DNA of 64,000 nt. Origin: Litorisediminicola beolgyonensis (GTDB lineage Bacteria > Pseudomonadota > Alphaproteobacteria > Rhodobacterales > Rhodobacteraceae). How positions within the stretch are numbered: position 1 is the stretch's first letter; the number at the start of each line of letters is the position of its first letter. Both the position numbers and the translations under genes were made by a program. The notes beneath the pieces are model-generated. The model was not told the origin of the DNA, searched no databases, and was given only the letters and a program-made list of their open reading frames with translations. The stretch is from NCBI RefSeq assembly GCF_042679605.1, contig NZ_JBHTMU010000013.1:36713-100712 (forward strand), read 5' to 3'. Positions 18,156 through 25,706 of this stretch are shown in pieces.

Positions 18156-18902
18156 TTATCCTTTCGGTGTGAGGTAGTCGTGGACGACCTCGCCCAGACC
18201 CAGGGTCAGGTCGGTCATCAGGTGAACGGCAGAGACGACCTCGCGCACGGGCAGGTCGGCGACCGGGGCCAGCGCATGCTGGTGGAGTTCCAGACCAGCC
18301 GGTCCCCCCCAGGCGCCTTTCAGCGTCACGTCGGTCGTGTAGTAGCGGACGAGTTCGCAGATCCGCGGGGTGCAATCGACATGCGGGATGACCTTCAGCA
18401 TGAAGTTCGGCGCGTCGAAGCCCTTCAGGACCGTGTCGTGATCGAGTTCGCGGTGCTTGTAGCCCATCGTCCCGGTGGCGACCCGGACCGAGCCCACGTC
18501 GAGCGTGCCGACCAGCGTGTCCTTCTCGACCCGGAGCGCGGGATCGGCGAGTTTCTTGGGGAAGCCCCAGATCTCGCGGCCGCCCGCGATCGGGGCGTCG
18601 TCGTTCAGGAACATCGAGTGGACATAGCCGCCCGCGACGCCGTCGAGCGTCACCGGGATCACCTGGCCGCTTTCGGTGTAGTCGCCGAACCCGGTGCTGT
18701 CGGGCATGCAGATGAACTCGTATTTCACCAGGGGCTCCGCGATCTCCAGGGGCTCCGGCACGACGGCGCGCAGCGCCTCCATGTCGGTGCGGTAGGTGAT
18801 CGTCAGGAACTCGCGATTGACGAAGCGGTAGGGGCCCTTGGGATAGGACGGGCTGGTTACCGGCATCGCAAAGGCGGTAGCGGCGAGATCGGACATTTTC
18901 AT
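18156..18902 (-). CDS. adc: Acetoacetate decarboxylase
   Basis: 248 aa, normal for the family. REIWGFPKKLADP contains the two adjacent lysines, the first being the Schiff-base residue in the Clostridium enzyme, and the Glu before them; TESGQVIPVTLDGVAGGY is the conserved Arg/Glu strand region. It splits acetoacetate to acetone and CO2. Overlaps the patatin stop by 4 nt. With 3-hydroxybutyrate dehydrogenase it forms a short route for ketone bodies or PHB breakdown products. Confidence 0.9.
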   Translation of the reverse strand: MKMSDLAATAFAMPVTSPSYPKGPYRFVNREFLTITYRTDMEALRAVVPEPLEIAEPLVKYEFICMPDSTGFGDYTESGQVIPVTLDGVAGGYVHSMFLNDDAPIAGGREIWGFPKKLADPALRVEKDTLVGTLDVGSVRVATGTMGYKHRELDHDTVLKGFDAPNFMLKVIPHVDCTPRICELVRYYTTDVTLKGAWGGPAGLELHQHALAPVADLPVREVVSAVHLMTDLTLGLGEVVHDYLTPKG

Positions 18903-20023
18903 CGGGTAGCTCCTTGTGTGTCCTGTGTTCCAAGATCGAAGATCTGCAGGCCGTCGCGGCCCACCTGGCGCGCGCCCCAGGAGGTGTGAGACAGCGTCCG
19001 GGCCACGTCGTTGCGGCCCGCGCTCCAGTGATCGGCCATCGACTGGCGCGAGAACTCGTAGTCCTTGCCGCTGCCCTCGAAGCCCTGTTTGCGGTGGATG
19101 AGATGCACCAGCGTGACCGGGCAGGACGGGCCGGTGCCGCGCCGCAGCTGCGCCAGGTCCGGATCGTCCCTCAGGTCATCGGGCAGTTTCGCGGCCAGCC
19201 GCTCGGCGGCGAGGTGCAGCGCGTGCAGATCGCGGTAACGGTCCGTGGTCAGTCGCGTGCGGCTCGAATAGCGGATGTCCTTCTCGCGCTGCTGGACGTC
19301 GATGACATCCGTCGGCAGACCGCCGCGCGCGTTGAAGAGATCGACCTGGAAAACGCAGAGCGGCTGGTCGCCCTCGGCCTCTTCCATGACGTATTGCAGC
19401 GGCGTGTTGGACACGAGGCCGCCGTCCCAGTAGTGGCGCCCGTCGATCTCGACCGGCGGAAAGCCCGGGGGCAGGGCGCCGCTGGCCATGATGTGCCGCG
19501 CGTCGATCCGTGTCTTCCGACTGTCGAAATAGACGAAATTGCCGGTCTCCACGTCGGTGGCCCCGACGCAGAGCCGCGGCCCGCCCGAATTGAGCAGATC
19601 GAAATCGACAAGCTCCTCCAGCGTCGCCTTGAGGGGGGCGGTGTCGTAGAAACTGAGGCTCGGAGCAGAGCCGAAGGGCCAGAACTCCGTGGGCATCCGC
19701 GGCCGGAAGAACCCCGGCGCTCCGGCCAGGGTCACCTCGGCCGCCGCCACCTCCGAGAACGCGCGGCGTCCGGCCGAGGTCCAGAACGGCGCCGACATGG
19801 TCACGTTCGCGGTGATCCGGTTCCAGAAGGCTTCGAGCGCGGGGATGCGGTCCTCGGCGCGGTTGCCGCAGATCAGCGCCGCGTTGATCGCGCCGATGGA
19901 AATTCCGGCGACCCAGGAAAAGGACAGCTTGGTCTCGTCGAGCGCCGAGAACGTCCCTGCCTGATACGCGCCAAGCGCGCCGCCGCCTTGCAAGACCAGT
20001 GCGTTGAGTTCTGTGGCGGGCAT
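18899..20023 (-). CDS. Patatin-like phospholipase (DUF3734 type)
   Basis: 374 aa from ATG 20023. The oxyanion motif VLQGGGALGAYQAG, nucleophile GISIG (GxSxG) and YWDGGLVSNTPL (the DG[G/A] Asp) are all present, so the Ser-Asp dyad is complete; the C-terminal third is the DUF3734 region. ATG 20023 was chosen because GGAAGGA lies 10 nt upstream, and because the upstream ATG 20068 falls inside the likely -10 element of promoter copy A. In bacteria with PHB, such proteins are often beside bdhA. The lipid or polyester substrate is not shown by the sequence. Confidence 0.87.
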   Translation of the reverse strand: MPATELNALVLQGGGALGAYQAGTFSALDETKLSFSWVAGISIGAINAALICGNRAEDRIPALEAFWNRITANVTMSAPFWTSAGRRAFSEVAAAEVTLAGAPGFFRPRMPTEFWPFGSAPSLSFYDTAPLKATLEELVDFDLLNSGGPRLCVGATDVETGNFVYFDSRKTRIDARHIMASGALPPGFPPVEIDGRHYWDGGLVSNTPLQYVMEEAEGDQPLCVFQVDLFNARGGLPTDVIDVQQREKDIRYSSRTRLTTDRYRDLHALHLAAERLAAKLPDDLRDDPDLAQLRRGTGPSCPVTLVHLIHRKQGFEGSGKDYEFSRQSMADHWSAGRNDVARTLSHTSWGARQVGRDGLQIFDLGTQDTQGATR

Positions 20024-20068
20024 GTCATTCGGTCCTTCCAAGTCGCGTTTCGCGTCGTTGAAGAACAT

Positions 20069-20112
20069 CTAGGACCGCACTCAGGCGCGCGCTTTTCGGC
20101 AAGTTTACTTCT
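20069..20112 (-). promoter_or_regulatory. Shared promoter architecture, copy A (patatin operon)
   Basis: On the minus strand: AGAAGTAA (complement of 20105-20112), 32 nt, CTAG (complement of 20069-20072), then ATG. The upstream extension reads CCTGTCAG. Same elements and spacing as at 9518-9561 and 20810-20853. It would drive the run from the patatin gene down to the MFS pump. Confidence 0.6.
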
Positions 20113-20145
20113 CTGACAGGTTCGGCACTGCGCTGTATTCAAATG

Positions 20146-20171
20146 AAAAACCCGCCACCGGAGGTGACGGG
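20146..20171 (-). terminator. Rho-independent terminator of the small secreted-protein gene
   Basis: CCCGCCACC (20151-20159), GGA, GGTGACGGG (20163-20171): a 9-bp stem with one mismatch and a 3-nt loop. Read on the minus strand it is followed by TTTTT (20146-20150). It lies 25 nt after the 135-aa gene and isolates it from the patatin promoter. Confidence 0.82.
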
Positions 20172-20195
20172 TCGCGCTTTTCGTATCGGCTCGGA

Positions 20196-20603
20196 TCAGT
20201 TTCCGTATAGCCATCCCTGGCGGGGGTAATCCTGCGGCGGAGCGCCTCCGAAGACCGCGTCATAGGCTTCCTGCTCGAAGGCGGTCACATTCGCCTCGCT
20301 GCGATGGCTCTCGGGCGCGTCGGTCTTGAGATAGGTGCAGAACGCGGTGATCAGGATGTCGGCGATATCCGCGTCGGACGCGTCGGGATAGTCCGAGCGG
20401 ACCTGGTCCGCGACCGCGTGCAAGGATGCGCCGTCCAGTTCGGTCGATCCGACGGTCTGCGCGAGCGTCGACAGGTCGAGCGGCGTGGCATCGGCCTCCG
20501 AGAAGACGGGCGCCGGGGCCGGGCAGTCGAGAGGCTGGGCCGACACCAGCGCGGGCGCCGCGAGGCAGGCGGCCGAGACGAGGGCGAGCAGGGGAGAGTT
20601 CAT
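20196..20603 (-). CDS. Small secreted protein, function unknown
   Basis: 135 aa. A clear signal peptide (MNSPLLALVSAACLAAPALVSA, cleavage before QPLD), then a mature part of about 113 residues with two Cys, helical, ending in YPRQGWLYGN. I recognise no family. It is preceded at 12 nt by a 51-aa ORF and, farther up, by promoter copy B, so it belongs to the same putative regulon as hdeD and the patatin operon. AAAGGA is its ribosome site. Confidence 0.7.
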   Translation of the reverse strand: MNSPLLALVSAACLAAPALVSAQPLDCPAPAPVFSEADATPLDLSTLAQTVGSTELDGASLHAVADQVRSDYPDASDADIADILITAFCTYLKTDAPESHRSEANVTAFEQEAYDAVFGGAPPQDYPRQGWLYGN

Positions 20604-20615
20604 GACGGTGTCCTT

Positions 20616-20771
20616 TCAGTCATCTGTCCGGGTCAGAGAGACGCGACCCGGTCTGTTCAGGGAGGCGCGCGCGGATGACCTGGCGGGAACGCGCGCCGCG
20701 TGCCGGACAAGCGCCGGCCCGGACAGCGCCGAGGCGATCCTTTGGGCGAGGTATCTCAGGAGATGTGTCAT
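20616..20771 (-). CDS. 51-aa basic ORF upstream of the secreted protein gene
   Basis: Starts MTHLLRYLAQRIASALSG, is Arg/Ala/Ser-rich and has a possible amphipathic helix at its N-terminus; no family is recognised. Support: it starts about 40 nt after the CTAG of promoter copy B and ends 12 nt before the next start. This fills what would otherwise be a leader of about 200 nt. It could be a real small protein or just open by chance. Confidence 0.4.
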   Translation of the reverse strand: MTHLLRYLAQRIASALSGPALVRHAARVPARSSARASLNRPGRVSLTRTDD

Positions 20772-20809
20772 CCTTGCGGGCCTTTCTTGTCTTCAGCGTT
20801 GACCCCTAT

Positions 20810-20853
20810 CTAGGGGCCCCGCCTGCGCCCCGATTTTCCCGGAATTTACATCT
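20810..20853 (-). promoter_or_regulatory. Shared promoter architecture, copy B
   Basis: On the minus strand: AGATGTAA (complement of 20846-20853), 32 nt, CTAG (complement of 20810-20813). Upstream extension CCTGTCAC, so TGTCA-N4-TGTAA forms an imperfect direct repeat. Points to the 51-aa and 135-aa genes. Confidence 0.6.
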
Positions 20854-21047
20854 GTGACAGGTTTCGCGGGTGCGCCGTCGGGCGTGCGGACGACCTGACA
20901 ACTCGACAGGTCCACGGTTGCCCTGCTCGCGCGCAAAACACGTCAGGCGTGCGCCGCACCGAAGCGGGTCGCGCGGCCGCTGCAAATGATCTTGAGACCA
21001 CGGCCGAAAAGGCCGCCCGCTGTCGCGGTTCTGCCGGGGCAGAATGA
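20854..21047. other. Intergenic stretch with no feature seen
   Basis: About 190 nt between promoter copy B and the promoter of the plus-strand sensor gene. GC-rich, with no ORF, repeat or fold I can support. Confidence 0.4.
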
Positions 21048-21077
21048 TTGACAGGCGGTTCGACGGCCCCCTAGCCT
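21048..21077 (+). promoter_or_regulatory. Putative sigma70 promoter of the sensor/MFS/binding-protein unit
   Basis: TTGACA (21048-21053), 18 nt, TAGCCT (21072-21077). The start codon is at 21085, only 7 nt after the -10, so the transcript could be leaderless. No ribosome site is visible before this ATG, which agrees with that reading. Confidence 0.45.
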
Positions 21078-21084
21078 CGCCCCC

Positions 21085-21837
21085 ATGGGAGGGAATTCAA
21101 GTTCCTATCACGCGCTGATCCTGTCGGCGGTCGCGATCAATCTTGCTGTTCTGGTCGTGTTCGTCGTTCTGTCGATCCTGCAATACGGCCAGGTCCGCTC
21201 GGAGCTCGAGCGGGAGAGGTTGCGGATCGTCGCGGACCGGGCGGCAGAGCCCTTGGCTTCGGCCGCGGCCATCGGGCTCGACATCTCCGCGGTGCGCAAC
21301 CTGCGCGCCATCCTCGAACGCTCGAAGCAGGCGGATGACGCCATCCTCGCCCTGCGTGTTCTGGAGCCCGATGGCGAGGTCAGGATCAGCACGTTCGGCG
21401 ACGACCACGAAACAATCGGCACCGAGACACTGCGCCGGTTGAAGACCCCCGACCTCCCTCCGAGCTACCGCGAGAAAGGCGATTTCCGCTATCTCGTCAC
21501 CTTCGGAGACGGGCAGGGCGGTATCGCCGGGGCGCTTCTGACGGAATATTCCGGCGCGACCACCACCGCCTCGGTCTGGGCGATGGCCGGGCGGCTCGCC
21601 ACGGCGGCGCTGCTCTTCTGCATCCTGGGCAGCCTCGCCTCGGCCTATGCCGTCCGGCGCGCGCTCTCGCCCGAGATGGAGATCGACCGGCAGATCGCGG
21701 ACCAGCAACTCGCGCAGCTGCGGCGCCACTGGCGGGGGCACAGCGACAGCGCGACAGCGGAGCACCGGGACGATATCGCGCAAGCCCTGCGCGAGGCGGA
21801 GGCAGCCTATCTCGACGCCCGGGACGCGCGCTCTTGA
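21085..21837 (+). CDS. Two-TM periplasmic sensor-like protein, function unknown
   Basis: 250 aa. TM1 about 10-31 (LAVLVVFVVLSILQYG), a periplasmic domain of about 135 residues beginning with a helix (RSELERERLRIVADRA), TM2 about 166-186, then about 60 cytoplasmic, charged, coiled-coil-prone residues. This is the layout of a chemoreceptor or kinase input part, but no output domain follows. Its stop overlaps the start of the next gene, whose N-terminus repeats the same layout. It may form a sensing pair with that protein. I know no named family. Confidence 0.65.
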   Translation: MGGNSSSYHALILSAVAINLAVLVVFVVLSILQYGQVRSELERERLRIVADRAAEPLASAAAIGLDISAVRNLRAILERSKQADDAILALRVLEPDGEVRISTFGDDHETIGTETLRRLKTPDLPPSYREKGDFRYLVTFGDGQGGIAGALLTEYSGATTTASVWAMAGRLATAALLFCILGSLASAYAVRRALSPEMEIDRQIADQQLAQLRRHWRGHSDSATAEHRDDIAQALREAEAAYLDARDARS

Positions 21838-23726
21838 TCGCGCATGCGTCGACGCGCCCGCAGGCGGTCCGGATCCGGGTCATGCTGTCCATGGTGGTCA
21901 TCCTGGCGGTGACAGTGTCGATCTTCGCGGCGGTGACGCTCCGGGCCTTCGATCGCTCCACCCAGCCCGAGCTGCGCCAGCGCACGGAACTGCTCGGCAC
22001 GATGCTCCGCGACGACCTGCAACGGGCGCTCGAGTTCGGCATCCCGATCACCGCCATGGCCGGGCTCGACGAGAAGGTCGAGACGCTCGTCGCGACATTC
22101 CCCGAGATCCAGCATGTCGAGGTCAGATCGCAGTCCGGCGAGGTTCTCCTCGATCTGGCCGTCCTCAACCGCGAGATACCGCAAAGCCCGTGGCTCGGGT
22201 TTCGCAGCTGGACCGACACCATTCCGGTGCTTCTCGGAAACGAGATCGCCGCGGTGATGACCATCCACGGCAACCCGCGGCTCCTCGAGGCGCGGACCTT
22301 CCGCGTGCTGATCGATATCGGCCTGATCGCGCTGGCCATCGTGCTTCTCGGGACGGAGGTGATCCTGGCCCTGGCCGCGCGGAGCATCTGGTTGCCGCGC
22401 GAGGCCCTGATCCGGCTTCTGGACGAGCAGCGGCGCGGGCGGTTCCGCGCGGTCATCGCCGTGCCGGGCGACGGCCCCTTGTCGCGCCTTGTGGAACAGC
22501 TGAACGACCGGGCTTGGCATCTCGCCAAGGACCGGGAGGACATCGCCCGGCTCGAGGTGTCGTTGCCGGTGACCGCGCGGCTGCCGGTCTTCCTCCTGGC
22601 GTTTGGAACCGAGACGACGGCGTCCTTCCTGCCGCTGATGGCCAAGAGCGCGGAGTATCCAGCGCAGCTCCCCGAGACATTCGCGGCAGCGGCGCCGCTG
22701 GTTCTCTACCTGGCCGCCGCGGCGGTGATGGCGCCCTTCGCCGGTCCCTTCGTGCGCCGGGTCGGACCGCGCCGCGCCTTCGGCTGGGCCATGGTGCCGG
22801 TCACTCTCGGGCTCGTCCTCATGGCGGTCTCGTCGGGCCTGACCGCGCTGGCGCTGGGCCGGATGGTTGTCGGGGCGGGCTATACCGTGGCGCTGGTGGC
22901 CTGCTCGGCCTTCGCGTTGCGGGCAGGCGGGCGACAGATGGCGACCCGCACGCAGGCCACGCAGAACACGGCGCTTTTCGGAGGTATCCTCGCCGGGACC
23001 GTGGTCGGCGGCATCGCGGCTTTCGAGGCGGGCTACGCCTCGGCGATCCTTCTCGGCGCGGTGGCGATCCTCGCCGCTTTTCCGGTATCGCGATGGGCAC
23101 TGTCAGGCCCCGCAGGGCAGCCGCGCGCGCCCCGGTCCGCGAGCGGTCGGAAGCCGCAGCTTCATGCCTATGCGATGCTGGTCGGATGTATCGCGATCCC
23201 GACAAGCGCGATCACCGCCGTGGTGATCTGGTACCTGATGCCGCTTCTCCTCGCGCGGACGGGCTACGATACCGCCATGATCGGGCGGATCATCATGCTC
23301 TACTACTTGCCGACGATCCTCGTCGCGCCCCTCGCCGCAGAGATCGTCGCCCGCCAGAGGCTCTCGGAACGCATGGCGGTGATCGCCGGAGCGCTGGTGG
23401 TGGCCGGTGCCCTCCTTTCGGCCTCAGCCCTGTCGCTCAGCCCGATTTTCCTCGTGGTGATCCTCGGGGTCGGTCACGCCCTGATCCGGGCGCCGCTCTA
23501 TGCGCTCGTGGTCGCGGCGGCGGGGGCGCATGCAGAGTGGATCGACCGCTACCGCATGGCCGAGCGGCTGGGCGCGATCGCGGCGTTCCTCCTTGCCCTG
23601 GTCTTCTTCGAGGCCGCGACCCCGGGCCCGATCCTGACGGCCTTCGGAGCGCTTTCCTTGTCTGCCATGGGCGTCTTTGCCATGTTCGGAGCCGGGCGCA
23701 GGACAGACGAGGCGGTTGAGTTTTGA
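21834..23726 (+). CDS. Sensor-MFS fusion transporter
   Basis: 630 aa. Residues 1-235 copy a receptor: TM1 about 16-40, a periplasmic domain (QRTELLGTMLRDDLQRALEFGIP; IQHVEVRSQSGEVLLDLAV), TM2 about 157-181, then a HAMP-like linker (RLLDEQRRGRFRAVIAVPGDGPLSRLVEQL). Residues from about 240 to the end are an MFS transporter of 11-12 helices (AGPFVRRVGPRRAFGWA as motif A). Coupled by overlap with genes on both sides (ATGA before, TGATG after). Inference: transport gated by a periplasmic signal. The substrate is unknown. Confidence 0.75.
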   Translation: MIAHASTRPQAVRIRVMLSMVVILAVTVSIFAAVTLRAFDRSTQPELRQRTELLGTMLRDDLQRALEFGIPITAMAGLDEKVETLVATFPEIQHVEVRSQSGEVLLDLAVLNREIPQSPWLGFRSWTDTIPVLLGNEIAAVMTIHGNPRLLEARTFRVLIDIGLIALAIVLLGTEVILALAARSIWLPREALIRLLDEQRRGRFRAVIAVPGDGPLSRLVEQLNDRAWHLAKDREDIARLEVSLPVTARLPVFLLAFGTETTASFLPLMAKSAEYPAQLPETFAAAAPLVLYLAAAAVMAPFAGPFVRRVGPRRAFGWAMVPVTLGLVLMAVSSGLTALALGRMVVGAGYTVALVACSAFALRAGGRQMATRTQATQNTALFGGILAGTVVGGIAAFEAGYASAILLGAVAILAAFPVSRWALSGPAGQPRAPRSASGRKPQLHAYAMLVGCIAIPTSAITAVVIWYLMPLLLARTGYDTAMIGRIIMLYYLPTILVAPLAAEIVARQRLSERMAVIAGALVVAGALLSASALSLSPIFLVVILGVGHALIRAPLYALVVAAAGAHAEWIDRYRMAERLGAIAAFLLALVFFEAATPGPILTAFGALSLSAMGVFAMFGAGRRTDEAVEF

Positions 23727-24721
23727 TGCGGGCGATCCTTCAGGCGTTTCTGGTCCCGGGGCTCGTCTGCGCCGCAACGCTGGCGAGTGCCGCGGAGAAG
23801 ACCGTTCTCATGGCGACCTGGCGCGGCTGCGAAGAGGCCTGCCGGGGCGTCATCGACCACCTGGCCGAGGCCGCGCCCGAGATCTCCGTCGTGGTGCGCG
23901 ACGCCGCCCGCGACCGCACGCAGCTCACGGGCCTGATGGACGAGGCGCGGCAGGCCGAGGCCGATCTCATCGTGTCCTGGGGCACGAGCGTGACCCTCGC
24001 CACGGCCGGGACACTGGCGCAGCGGGGCGATCCCGCGTTCAACCACGACATTCCGCAGGTCTTCATGATCGTGGCCGACCCGGTCGGGTCCGGCATCGTC
24101 GAAAGCCTCGATCACACCGGGCGCGACAACGTGACGGGCACCTACAACCGCGTGCCCGAGCAGGTCAACGTCGAAACCCTGCGCGAGCTTCTGCCCGGCA
24201 TGGATGCGCTCGGCCTTCTCTACAATCCCAACGAGCCGAACTCGGTCCTGAAGCGCGACGAGCTGGCCGAGCTGGTGCCGGACTACGGGATACGCCTTCT
24301 CGACCGCGCCTTTGTCCTGTCGGAAAGCGGTGCCCCGAGGGCCGAGGATATCGGCGATCAGGTCCGCGCGCTGAAAGCCTCCGGCGCCGATGCGTTCTAT
24401 GTCGGCAGCTCGTCCTTCCTGCGCGCCAATGCCGCGATCCTCGGCGCCGCGGCACGGGACGCGGACCTGCCCGTTCTGAGCCCCTATGAGGAGATGGTGC
24501 GCAACGGCCACGCCCTCATCTCGGTCGCCGCGCGCTATTACGAGGTGGGCCGCCTCGCGGGGCAACAGGTCGAAGCGATCCTCGTCGAGGGCAGGGCCCC
24601 CTCGGACCTGCCCGTCGCCCGGATGAAGGATTTCGCGCTGACGGTGAACCTGGAGGTCTCGCGCGATATCGATCTCTGGCCGCCCATCGCGCTGCTCGAA
24701 TTCGCCGAGATCATCAAATAG
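23726..24721 (+). CDS. Periplasmic substrate-binding protein, COG2984/TrpX-like, orphan
   Basis: 331 aa. A signal peptide (LQAFLVPGLVCAATLASA) precedes a type-1 periplasmic fold with ADLIVSWGTSVTLATAG, PQVFMIVADPVGSGIVESL, NVTGTYNRVP, LLYNPNEPNSV and ADAFYVGSSSFLRANAA, all matching the ABC_sub_bind (COG2984) family, some members of which bind aromatic amino acids. No ABC permease or ATPase gene of this system is nearby; instead it ends the sensor/MFS unit and overlaps its stop (TGATG). It probably presents a ligand to one of the two sensor-like membrane proteins. Confidence 0.82.
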   Translation: MRAILQAFLVPGLVCAATLASAAEKTVLMATWRGCEEACRGVIDHLAEAAPEISVVVRDAARDRTQLTGLMDEARQAEADLIVSWGTSVTLATAGTLAQRGDPAFNHDIPQVFMIVADPVGSGIVESLDHTGRDNVTGTYNRVPEQVNVETLRELLPGMDALGLLYNPNEPNSVLKRDELAELVPDYGIRLLDRAFVLSESGAPRAEDIGDQVRALKASGADAFYVGSSSFLRANAAILGAAARDADLPVLSPYEEMVRNGHALISVAARYYEVGRLAGQQVEAILVEGRAPSDLPVARMKDFALTVNLEVSRDIDLWPPIALLEFAEIIK

Positions 24722-24740
24722 GCGCGCGCCGGTCCCTGGA

Positions 24741-25706
24741 TCAGGTTCGGCTCCGCGCCAAGGACAGGCGCAGCAATCCCTTCTGCAGCAGGATGAAGGC
24801 CAGAAGCAGCAGGCCGATGATGATCTTGGTCCACCAGCTCGAGAGCGTGCCGTCGAAGACGATGTAGGTCTGTATGAGCCCCATGGTCAGCACGCCGATC
24901 AGCGTGCCGAAGACGAAACCCGCGCCGCCGGTCAGGAGCGTGCCGCCTATCACCACGGCGGCGATGGCGGTAAGCTCGGTGCCGACCGTGGCCAGAGGAT
25001 AGCCGGAGCTGGTGTAGATCGAGAAGACGATCCCCGAGAGGCCCGCCATGAGGCCGGAAAAGGCGTAGATCGCCACGGTGGTCCGCGCGACCTTGACGCC
25101 CATCAGCCGCGCCGCGGCCTCCCCCCCGCCGAGCGCGAAGACCGACGCGCCGAAGCGCGTGCGGTGGGCGATGATCATGCCGAAGGCCACGGTCAAGAGC
25201 ATGACGACGCCGATGAGCGTCAGCCGCCCCTTGCCGGGCATGAGGTAATAGGCGTCGTCGAGGAAGTCGTAGAACGCATGATCGATCGGCACGGAATCGA
25301 TGGTCAGCATGTAGGCCGCGCCGCGCGCGAGGAACATGCCCGCCAGAGTGACGATGAAGGGCGGCATGGCGAGCGCGTGGATCAGCAATCCCATCGCCGC
25401 GCCGAACCCCGTGGTCAGGATCAGGAGAAGCGCGAAGACCGCGAGCGGATGCAGCCCGGTGTCGCGCAGCATCACAGCCACGAAGACGCCTGAGAAGGCG
25501 ATCACCGAGCCCACCGACAGGTCGATGCCGCCCGAGAGGATGACCACCGTCATGCCCACCGCGACGATCCCGAGATAGGCGTTGTCGGTCAGAAGGTTGC
25601 CCACCACGCGGGTCGACAGCATGAAGGGAAACTGCGCCGCGCAGATCACCCAGGCGAGGGCGAAGATCGCGACGGTCGCGGCCAGCGGATAGAGGCGGGG
25701 GTTCAT
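24741..25706 (-). CDS. yjfF: Sugar ABC transporter permease, YjfF-like
   Basis: 321 aa, about nine to ten membrane helices of the RbsC/BPD_transp_2 family (VILSGGIDLSVGSVIAFSG; GGTLLTGGAGFVFGTLIGV). Last gene of an importer in the E. coli order ytfQ-ytfR-ytfT-yjfF. It overlaps ytfT by 4 nt. In E. coli this importer takes up galactofuranose and related furanoses. Confidence 0.88.
   Translation of the reverse strand: MNPRLYPLAATVAIFALAWVICAAQFPFMLSTRVVGNLLTDNAYLGIVAVGMTVVILSGGIDLSVGSVIAFSGVFVAVMLRDTGLHPLAVFALLLILTTGFGAAMGLLIHALAMPPFIVTLAGMFLARGAAYMLTIDSVPIDHAFYDFLDDAYYLMPGKGRLTLIGVVMLLTVAFGMIIAHRTRFGASVFALGGGEAAARLMGVKVARTTVAIYAFSGLMAGLSGIVFSIYTSSGYPLATVGTELTAIAAVVIGGTLLTGGAGFVFGTLIGVLTMGLIQTYIVFDGTLSSWWTKIIIGLLLLAFILLQKGLLRLSLARSRT

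Noticed and set aside
18899..20068. Longer patatin start at ATG 20068
   Set aside because: That ATG is inside the CTAG-ATG of promoter copy A and has no ribosome site; ATG 20023 has GGAAGGA.
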